This document shows positions 7,773-12,274 of a DNA stretch of 12,862 nt, one piece after another. The notes beneath the pieces were generated by a model. It saw only the letters and a list, made by a program, of their open reading frames with translations. It was not told the origin of the DNA and ran no database searches. The DNA comes from UBA5972 sp964600965. GTDB lineage: Bacteria > Pseudomonadota > Alphaproteobacteria > Rhodobacterales > Rhodobacteraceae. Each line of letters starts with the position of its first letter. Within the stretch, counting starts at the first letter, position 1. The DNA lies in assembly GCA_964600965.1 (NCBI GenBank), contig CAZRLO010000084.1:1-12862 (forward strand), in the 5' to 3' direction. Both the position numbers and the translations under genes were made by a program.

Positions 7773-7781
7773 ATTACTTTG

Positions 7782-8393
7782 TCAAAGCAGCCTGTATTCC
7801 TTGGCGCGTTGAATCGCTTCTGCAGTCGTTCGTGCCAGAAGTCGGTTCCTTGCCGAATTCAATCTGGCTTTCAGCGCGCTTTCGGATATCCCAAGTTTCG
7901 CTGCAGCACCGGCATGGCGATTGCCATCGGCGATGAGCTGCAGGGCTTGTCGTTGCGCATCTGTCAGACTTTCGGGCGGGTCCGTTGCCTCGTGCAAGGT
8001 TTGAACCAGTCCGGTGATGCGGTCGATTTCGTCGTCAAAAAACTCGCGGTCCGAGCGCGCACAACCAACAATGGAACGAGACGACAAGGGACCGTGCGCG
8101 ACCACGACCCCGTATTTCAGGCCGAAAATCGCGGCCTCCTTCAATATGCCAAAGGTGTCCGGAAGATCGATGTCGCTCCAACGCGAGGCCCCTTCCTTGG
8201 CGAAGCCCCACGCCACCATCGGGTCGCGCAGCGTGTAACCGTTTTCCGTATAGTGATCCACCCAGACCTGATCATAGGTATGAAACTGAATCAGAGGGCC
8301 GGCAAAGCGGATATGCATGCCCGCCATGAATCCGGCCGGAGATTCGCTTGCCAGTCGGTTCAGGATCAGTTGTAAGCCTGTGTTTTTAGACAT
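7782..8393 (-). CDS. luxR: LuxR-family quorum-sensing transcription regulator
   Basis: 203-residue regulator with an N-terminal autoinducer-binding domain (about 1-135) and a C-terminal LuxR-type helix-turn-helix (about 141-203). The signal-pocket residues show exactly the TraR spacing: Trp44, Tyr48, Asp57, Pro58 and Trp72 correspond to TraR W57, Y61, D70, P71 and W85. The helix-turn-helix reads LTDAQRQALQLIADG then AAAKLGISESALKARLNSARNRLLA. It keeps the conserved Leu151 and Gly157, but the usually invariant Glu of the first helix is Gln147. At 203 residues it is about 30 shorter than TraR. The ATG at 8393 is the first possible start, because an in-frame TAA lies six bases upstream. There is no Shine-Dalgarno sequence, consistent with the leaderless promoter described separately. 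Its likely ligand maker is the adjacent luxI product. Confidence 0.92.
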   Translation of the reverse strand: MSKNTGLQLILNRLASESPAGFMAGMHIRFAGPLIQFHTYDQVWVDHYTENGYTLRDPMVAWGFAKEGASRWSDIDLPDTFGILKEAAIFGLKYGVVVAHGPLSSRSIVGCARSDREFFDDEIDRITGLVQTLHEATDPPESLTDAQRQALQLIADGNRHAGAAAKLGISESALKARLNSARNRLLARTTAEAIQRAKEYRLL

Positions 8394-8429
8394 GTCTTTT
8401 TAGACAGGTTGAAAAAATTCAAGTCAACC
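8383..8429. promoter_or_regulatory. Cluster of symmetric elements over the luxR promoter and start codon
   Basis: Three elements overlap. A dyad GGTTGA-N11-TCAACC (8407-8429), with a nested TTGAA-N4-TTCAA, covers the -35 and spacer. A 10-bp direct repeat TTTTTAGACA occurs at 8383-8392 and 8397-8406, across the -10. A palindrome AGACATGTCT (8388-8397) is centred on the ATG. These could be operators for LuxR or another regulator; proximity to the promoter favours repression. All are visible directly, while function is inferred. Confidence 0.4.
8399..8427 (-). promoter_or_regulatory. luxR promoter predicting a leaderless transcript
   Basis: TTGACT (8427-8422) and TCTAAA (8404-8399) have a 17-bp spacer. 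The last base of the -10 is followed by five bases and then the A of the luxR ATG, so the expected transcription start is the start codon itself. This agrees with the absence of a ribosome-binding site and with the in-frame TAA, which lies inside the -10. Confidence 0.5.
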
Positions 8430-8473
8430 GTAAATTGTCGGGCGTAACCAATGCACGATGTAAGTTGGTAAAT

Positions 8474-8659
8474 ATGGCTACGTGGATCGACCCCGAATTG
8501 TTTTCACGGATCATGTCTCTGCCCAAAGCGGTACGGCTTGATCTGCTGGAATTTACCGGTTCCACCTTGGTGGGACCGGTGCAATTGGACAAGATCATCA
8601 CAGACCTTGCGTCCCGACCGGTTGACCCTGGAAATGGCACAAAAAGGAACGTAGCTTAA
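8474..8659 (+). CDS. Small unrecognised protein (61 residues), divergent from luxR
   Basis: The only plus-strand gene candidate in the window. The product starts MATWIDPELFSRIMSLPKAV and continues with an amphipathic, acidic-to-hydrophobic segment (RLDLLEFTGSTLVGPVQLDKIITDL). The last 13 residues are Pro/Gly/Lys-rich and look disordered. I do not recognise a family. Favouring a real gene: Met-initiated reading frame, sensible composition with about 57% GC at third positions (35 of 61 codons by hand count), and a strong hairpin five bases after the stop. Against it: no good ribosome-binding site, and an overlapping antisense frame of similar length. An in-frame TTG at 8435 would lengthen it by 13 residues. 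Being divergent from luxR, it could encode a small modulator of quorum sensing, but nothing in the sequence proves that. Confidence 0.4.
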   Translation: MATWIDPELFSRIMSLPKAVRLDLLEFTGSTLVGPVQLDKIITDLASRPVDPGNGTKRNVA

Positions 8660-8662
8660 GGG

Positions 8663-8694
8663 CGGAACCCCGCAGACAACTCTGTGGGGTTCTG
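8663..8694 (-). terminator. Strong, probably bidirectional terminator after rplQ
   Basis: An 11-bp stem (AACCCCGCAGA with TCTGTGGGGTT, one G-T pair) around a CAAC loop extends to 14 bp with further pairs. It lies 29 bp past the rplQ stop and, in the other direction, just after the small plus-strand gene. Neither side has a long T-run (CCCTTAAG on the minus side, TTCCTT on the plus side), but stem strength and position make it the natural end of the alpha operon. Confidence 0.7.
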
Positions 8695-8723
8695 TTCCTT
8701 ACCAGACTTTAAGGCGAGTAAAC

Positions 8724-9140
8724 CTAGGCTTCGGCCGATTCGGCGGCCACGCGGGCTTTGTCCGCAGATCCCTTGGCGTCGGCATCGCGGTCCACGAATT
8801 CGATGATCGCCATCGGGGCCATGTCGCCGTAACGAAACCCGGCTTTCAGGACGCGAACATACCCGCCCTGCCGATCCTGGTATCGCGGGCCAAGCACGTC
8901 GAACAATTTCGCCACATAGGCATCCTGTTTCAACTTGCTGGCAGCCAGACGCCGTGCGTGCAGGTCGCCGCGTTTGGCCAGCGTGATCAGCTTTTCGATG
9001 ATCGGGCGCAATTCCTTGGCCTTTGGCAGGGTGGTCTTGATTTGCTCATGTTCGATGAGCGAGCCGGCCATGTTCGCGAACAGCGCCTTGCGGTGCTCAT
9101 GGGTTCGGTTCAGGCGGCGATAGCCTCGTGCGTGACGCAT
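8724..9140 (-). CDS. rplQ: 50S ribosomal protein L17
   Basis: 138-residue L17, a large-subunit protein near the peptide exit tunnel. The N terminus MRHARGYRRLNRTHEHRKAL and the block GSLIEHEQIKTTLPKAKELRPIIEKLITLAKRG are near-invariant. GGYVRVLKAGFRYGDMAPMAIIEFVDRD ends the conserved core at about residue 119. A further Ala/Lys/Glu-rich tail of about 19 residues follows, as in other alphaproteobacterial L17 proteins. It is last in rpsM-rpsK-rpoA-rplQ, with an unusually structured 133-bp gap after rpoA, and is followed by a strong hairpin. Confidence 0.97.
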   Translation of the reverse strand: MRHARGYRRLNRTHEHRKALFANMAGSLIEHEQIKTTLPKAKELRPIIEKLITLAKRGDLHARRLAASKLKQDAYVAKLFDVLGPRYQDRQGGYVRVLKAGFRYGDMAPMAIIEFVDRDADAKGSADKARVAAESAEA

Positions 9141-9200
9141 GGTTTTGGTCCTTGTTTATACTTTGTCCGGCGCACCATGCGTGTGGTGTGCTCTCCTTGG

Positions 9201-9236
9201 GGCGGGATTGCCCGAGTATTCCCCGCCATTGCGGGC
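9201..9236 (-). repeat. Three mutually exclusive stems between rpoA and rplQ
   Basis: CCCGC (9222-9226) can pair with GCGGG (9231-9235) around a 4-nt loop. GGCGGG (9201-9206) can pair with CCCGCC (9222-9227). GCCCG (9210-9214) can pair with CGGGC (9232-9236). The arms are shared, so the RNA must choose between folds. No known leader motif was recognised. Confidence 0.4.
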
Positions 9237-9244
9237 ATTGCGTA

Positions 9245-9264
9245 GGTCGGACAATTGTCCGACC
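9245..9264 (-). repeat. 20-bp perfect palindrome just after rpoA
   Basis: GGTCGGACAATTGTCCGACC is identical to its reverse complement and begins 9 bp past the rpoA stop. In RNA it would form a 7-8-bp hairpin with a small loop. No T-run follows, and rplQ lies downstream, so mRNA stability or partial attenuation between rpoA and rplQ is more likely than full termination. Confidence 0.5.
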
Positions 9265-9273
9265 CGCAGTTGA

Positions 9274-10290
9274 TCAAAAATGATCTTCGTATTTCTTCGC
9301 CAGTTCCTCGATATTGTCTGGTGGCCAGTCGAGGATATCCATCCCCAGATGCAGCCCCATCGCGGTCAGAACTTCCTTGATCTCGTTCAGAGACTTGCGC
9401 CCGAAATTCGGCGTGCGCAGCATCTCGGCCTCGGTCTTCTGGATCAGATCGCCGATGTAAACGATGTTGTCGTTCTTCAGGCAGTTTGCCGAACGCACCG
9501 ACAATTCCAGTTCGTCGACCTTTTTCAGCAGAAGCGGATTGAACTCCAGATCGTCCTCTTCTTCGGCACGACCTGCGGCTTCCGGCTCGTCGAAGTTCAC
9601 AAAGACCGACAACTGATCCTGCAGGATGCGCGCGGCAAAAGCGATGGCGTCGTCCGGCGTGACCGAACCGTCGGTGTCCACCTTCAGCGTAAGCTTGTCG
9701 TAGTCCAGTACCTGCCCTTCACGGGTCGGCTGAACGTCATAGGAAACCTTGCGGATCGGCGAGAAAATCGCGTCGATCGGAATCAGACCGATCGGTGCCT
9801 CTTCAGGCCGGTTTTTTTCGGCGGCGACATAGCCCTTGCCGCTTTCGACCGTCATTTCCATGAACAGGCTTGCGCCGTCATCCAGATGGCAGATGACGTG
9901 ATCGCGGTTCAGGATTTCGATGCCGGCGCTTTCGGAAATATCGCCCGCGGTGACCACACCCGGACCCTTGGCGGAAACCGAAACCCGTTTGCTGCCCTCG
10001 ACATCCATCGAAAGCGATACGCCCTTGAGGTTCAGAACGATGTCGGTGACATCCTCGCGCACACCAGCGACGCTGGAGAATTCGTGCAGCACGTTGTCGA
10101 TCTGAACGCTGGTAATCGCGGCGCCCTGAAGGCTTGACAGCAGCACGCGACGCAATGCGTTGCCCAGCGTCAGCCCAAAGCCGCGCTCCAGCGGTTCCGC
10201 AACCGCCGAGGCCTGCCTGAGCGGGTCTGCACCCGGCTTGATTTCCAGTTGGATGGGCCGAATCAGCTCTTGCCAGTTTTTGTGGATCAT
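9274..10290 (-). CDS. rpoA: DNA-directed RNA polymerase subunit alpha
   Basis: 338-residue alpha subunit, which dimerises to start RNA polymerase assembly and contacts promoter UP elements and activators. The N-terminal domain (about 1-235) contains FGLTLGNALRRVLLSSLQGAAITSV and the block PTREGQVLDYDKLTLKVDTDGSVTPDDAIAFAARILQDQL. The C-terminal domain contains LSVRSANCLKNDNIVYIGDL, with the Arg and Asn that contact DNA, and the helix-hairpin-helix LRTPNFGRKSLNEIKEVL. I chose the ATG at 10290 from the canonical MIHKNWQELIRP start and the GGAGG eight bases upstream. A longer in-frame reading to 10437 would overlap rpsK and is rejected. Absence of rpsD just upstream is normal for alphaproteobacteria. 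Confidence 0.98.
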   Translation of the reverse strand: MIHKNWQELIRPIQLEIKPGADPLRQASAVAEPLERGFGLTLGNALRRVLLSSLQGAAITSVQIDNVLHEFSSVAGVREDVTDIVLNLKGVSLSMDVEGSKRVSVSAKGPGVVTAGDISESAGIEILNRDHVICHLDDGASLFMEMTVESGKGYVAAEKNRPEEAPIGLIPIDAIFSPIRKVSYDVQPTREGQVLDYDKLTLKVDTDGSVTPDDAIAFAARILQDQLSVFVNFDEPEAAGRAEEEDDLEFNPLLLKKVDELELSVRSANCLKNDNIVYIGDLIQKTEAEMLRTPNFGRKSLNEIKEVLTAMGLHLGMDILDWPPDNIEELAKKYEDHF

Positions 10291-10372
10291 CGAATTGCCT
10301 CCATTCCTGTCTGCCGACGCGGATCCATGTGTCCGGCGGACTCCCGAGGTTTCAAGTAAGTTCTGCTGACCA

Positions 10373-10386
10373 CCCGGCTGACCGGG
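10373..10386 (-). repeat. Small hairpin in the rpsK-rpoA spacer
   Basis: CCCGG and CCGGG pair around a TCAG loop, 16 bp past the rpsK stop in a 112-bp spacer that otherwise holds only the rpoA ribosome-binding site. No T-run follows, so I read it as an mRNA structure element at most. Confidence 0.3.
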
Positions 10387-10402
10387 GGGCCTTGAATGTT
10401 CA

Positions 10403-10792
10403 TCAAACACGGCGGCGCTTTGGCGGCCGACAGCCATTATGCGCTATCGGGGTCACGTCGCGGATTGCGGTAATGTTCAATCCGACGGCGGCCAGGGCGC
10501 GCAACGCGCTCTCGCGACCGGAACCCGGCCCCTGCACTTCGACTTCCAGCGTTTTCATGCCGTGTTCCTGTGCCTTCTTGCCGGCGTCTTCTGCGGCAAT
10601 CTGGGCGGCATAGGGGGTCGACTTTCGTGACCCCTTGAAGCCCATCGTCCCTGCCGACGACCACGCAATCGCGTTGCCCTGCACATCCGAAATCAGGATT
10701 TTTGTGTTGTTGAACGACGAATTAACATGCGCCACACCGGTGGCGATGTTCTTGCGTTCTTTCTTTTTTACGCGGGCCTTTTCACGTGCCAT
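10403..10792 (-). CDS. rpsK: 30S ribosomal protein S11
   Basis: 129-residue S11, which forms the platform of the small subunit near the E site with S7 and S18. It has the expected Lys/Arg-rich N terminus (REKARVKKKERKN). The core GVAHVNSSFNNTKILISDVQGNAIAWSSAGTMGFKGSRKSTPYAAQ follows, and the end is VTPIAHNGCRPPKRRRV. All are near-invariant. The ATG at 10792 has GGGAGGG at good spacing and begins 15 bp after the rpsM stop. Confidence 0.98.
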   Translation of the reverse strand: MAREKARVKKKERKNIATGVAHVNSSFNNTKILISDVQGNAIAWSSAGTMGFKGSRKSTPYAAQIAAEDAGKKAQEHGMKTLEVEVQGPGSGRESALRALAAVGLNITAIRDVTPIAHNGCRPPKRRRV

Positions 10793-10807
10793 TGATCCAA
10801 CCCTCCC

Positions 10808-11176
10808 TTATTTCTTCTTGCCGGCGATGGCGCGGGCGGGGCCCTTGCGCGTCCGGGCATTGGTGTGGGTGCGCTGGCCGCGAACCGGCAGACCGCGACG
10901 ATGGCGCAGGCCGCGATAGCAGCCAAGGTCCATCAGGCGTTTGATGTTCATCTGCGTTTCACGGCGAAGGTCGCCTTCGACCATCAGGTTCGCGTCGATG
11001 TTTTCGCGCACCACCAGAACTTCGGCATCCGAAAGTTCGTTCACGCGGCGGGAAAGATCGATGCCCGACGCTTCGCAAATGCCGCGCGCGGTGCTGCGGC
11101 CGATGCCGTGGATATAGGTCAGGGCGATATGGACCCGTTTATGGGTCGGAATGTTAACGCCAGCAATACGTGCCAA
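10808..11176 (-). CDS. rpsM: 30S ribosomal protein S13, probable TTG start
   Basis: 122-residue S13, in the head of the small subunit at the bridge to the large subunit and the P-site tRNA. Family blocks: ARIAGVNIPTHKRVHIALTYIHGIG at the N terminus, DANLMVEGDLRRETQMNIKRLMDLGCYRGLRHRRGLPVRGQRTHTNARTRKGP, and a basic tail. The usual initiator Met of MARIAGVNIP is encoded here by TTG (11176), preceded by AAGGA at 7-bp spacing. Starting there gives the normal length of 122. The nearest in-frame ATG (11206) would add ten atypical residues (MTEPQPKEHE) and has its own AAGG, so it cannot be fully excluded. It is first in the alpha operon, separated from adk by a foreign-looking segment and with its own promoter candidate. 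Confidence 0.94.
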   Translation of the reverse strand: MARIAGVNIPTHKRVHIALTYIHGIGRSTARGICEASGIDLSRRVNELSDAEVLVVRENIDANLMVEGDLRRETQMNIKRLMDLGCYRGLRHRRGLPVRGQRTHTNARTRKGPARAIAGKKK

Positions 11177-11231
11177 TTCGTGTTCCTTCGGTTGCGGTTC
11201 CGTCATTCCGGAACCTTTTTTCACAACGAAA

Positions 11232-11257
11232 GCCCAGCATCCGAAAGGCGGCTGGGC
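11232..11257 (-). promoter_or_regulatory. Attenuator-like hairpin in the rpsM leader
   Basis: GCCCAGC and GCTGGGC pair around a 12-nt loop (minus-strand sense), followed by TTTCGTT, 55 bp before the TTG start. A second small stem (CCTCG/CGAGG) lies just upstream at about 11262-11275. Together they resemble a weak terminator inside the leader and could adjust expression of the ribosomal operon. Confidence 0.4.
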
Positions 11258-11342
11258 CGTGCCTCGGCTTCGAGGGCTTAATTGGGCCTGATTCGGAGGA
11301 ATTCCCCTTGAAATCAAGCGAATCCTGCGGGCAGGATGGTGT

Positions 11343-11371
11343 CGTTTAGGGGGTTGACGGGGCAAGGTCAA
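11343..11371 (-). promoter_or_regulatory. Candidate promoter of the rpsM-rpsK-rpoA-rplQ operon
   Basis: TTGACC (11371-11366) and TAAACG (11348-11343) are separated by 17 bp. Transcription from here would give a leader of about 160 nt. In related genomes rpsM is usually read from the long ribosomal operon through secY and adk. A dedicated promoter would compensate for the segment inserted between adk and rpsM here. The rest of 11258-11409 shows no gene. Confidence 0.45.
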
Positions 11372-11409
11372 GAGGCACCAGTCCACGCCACGCCCGGTTT
11401 CCGGAGGGT

Positions 11410-11456
11410 CCAAGAGTTTTCGAAAACTCTTGGCAAAACTCTTGGAAGAGTTTTGC
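11410..11456. repeat. Tandem pair of near-perfect palindromes built from one repeated word
   Basis: 11410-11433 is a 24-bp perfect palindrome with half-site CCAAGAGTTTTC. 11433-11456 has 11-bp perfect arms (GCAAAACTCTT and its complement) around GG. Both are made from the word AAAACTCTTGG in alternating orientation, so each arm can also pair with a neighbour's arm. They lie 4 bp after the stop of the adk fragment, where they may act as a bidirectional terminator or be a copy of a dispersed intergenic repeat. Confidence 0.6.
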
Positions 11457-11460
11457 TGCC

Positions 11461-11571
11461 TCAGGTGTTTTCCATCGCCGAAGATATCGCTACAGCGACC
11501 GCATCCATACGATCCGGCCCATCCACGTTTTGCAGCTTTCCCTTGGCGTAAAAATACCCGATCAGCGGCGA
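11461..11571 (-). pseudogene. Second, diverged copy of the last 37 codons of adk (including stop)
   Basis: The minus strand reads SPLIGYFYAKGKLQ, then NVDGPDRMDAVAVAISSAMENT and a stop. The real adk ends SPLIGYYYAKGKLQ, then SVDGLDTMDAVAGAINGALETA and a stop. By hand alignment 82 of 111 nucleotides and 26 of 36 residues match, with no gap or frameshift. Similarity stops abruptly upstream: the codons before it read FDPNAP instead of YKET, and the frame has no usable start codon. It is therefore a fragment, not a gene. It lies 24 bp past the stop of the orphan gene and is the left-hand repeat of a duplication 814 bp from its partner (12275-12385). Either it is the displaced original adk end, or the remnant of an incoming copy. 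Confidence 0.85.
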
Positions 11572-11597
11572 GGGTGCGTTTGGGTCAAAAATGGCCG

Positions 11598-12185
11598 CTA
11601 GAGCTTGAGCGTGTAGAAGACTGTTTCATACACGGAGTGTTTACTTCCCGAATTCAATTGAACCTCGAAAGTCTTCCCAAACAGTTCGAGGCACCCTATG
11701 TCGCCTTGTGGAAAGGATTCGTCTTTGCCGGTGTTTGAGGAATTGAATTGTATAATAACGCCCCCGTTGCCTTGCCAGCATATCAGGTAGCGTGCCGACC
11801 CCTGCGCTTTGCCGAGTTTCGTTCTTGGTTTAGGGTTTGAGCCTTGAGCATCTCTTATCCACTTTAGTGAAGTTGAATTTCGAATTAGGGATACTGTTCG
11901 GTCCGTGTAGCTTTGATCGGCAGCGCGTTCGACTCCTGAACCAAAAAAATATCCGAGCTTGTCGGGAATCCATCCGGTTGAGACAGCCTCGATTCCCGCC
12001 AAAACCGCGGCAATAGCCAAAATGGATTTTGCGGCATCACCCGCACCGGAGAGCCAGCTCAGAACCATATTCCACTTTTTGCTCATCGTATTCCGCATCC
12101 AGAGTTGACACACTAGCGCGCGGGCACCAATCAGAAACACAACCAGAAGGATAAATCTAGTCGGTTTTTCCCCTATTGGCTGCAT
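11598..12185 (-). CDS. Orphan protein, predicted membrane-anchored, between two adk 3' ends
   Basis: 195 residues, no family recognised. Hydrophobic segments at about 11-29 (FILLVVFLIGARALVCQLW) and 52-69 (AKSILAIAAVLAGIEAVS) suggest two membrane helices or one plus a hydrophobic hairpin. A polar domain of about 120 residues follows, with SARYLICWQGNGGVIIQFNSS and FGKTFEVQLNSGSKHSVYETVFYTLKL, which looks beta-rich. Start is uncertain: ATG at 12185 has no ribosome-binding site. ATG at 12086 (MSKKWNMVLSWL) has a weak GGA and would drop the first helix, leaving 162 residues. GC over nine full 60-base lines here is about 49% by hand count, against about 65% in adk, and the codons are A/T-richer, so recent transfer is likely. 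It interrupts the expected adk-rpsM neighbourhood. A defence, toxin or selfish cargo role is possible but not shown. Confidence 0.65.
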   Translation of the reverse strand: MQPIGEKPTRFILLVVFLIGARALVCQLWMRNTMSKKWNMVLSWLSGAGDAAKSILAIAAVLAGIEAVSTGWIPDKLGYFFGSGVERAADQSYTDRTVSLIRNSTSLKWIRDAQGSNPKPRTKLGKAQGSARYLICWQGNGGVIIQFNSSNTGKDESFPQGDIGCLELFGKTFEVQLNSGSKHSVYETVFYTLKL

Positions 12186-12222
12186 TTGGCGCGACGTCTG
12201 CTTGCAGCCGCACCAAGGGGGC

Positions 12223-12240
12223 CTGGGAGAAATCTCCCAG
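12223..12240 (-). terminator. Hairpin after adk
   Basis: CTGGGAGA and TCTCCCAG form an 8-bp perfect inverted repeat with two bases between, 34 bp past the adk stop. No T-run follows. It may mark the 3' end of adk mRNA and so isolate the orphan gene from the long ribosomal transcript. The remaining spacer (12186-12274) shows no promoter I can defend. Confidence 0.4.
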
Positions 12241-12274
12241 CGCGAATTACGTCATGCTCCAAGGAAAATCTGGA

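Noticed and set aside
8419..8640. Minus-strand frame of 73 codons opposite the small plus-strand gene
   Set aside because: Its product is Ser/Arg/Asn-rich low-quality sequence without a ribosome-binding site, and it overlaps the luxR promoter region. It is better explained as a shadow frame.
9111..9178. A 22-codon minus-strand frame (starting MVRRTKYKQGPKP) after AAGGAG and overlapping the rplQ start
   Set aside because: The AAGGAG is about 14 bases from the ATG, too far for a good site, and the frame is short with no family features. Chance is the simpler explanation, though leader-peptide control of rplQ is not excluded.
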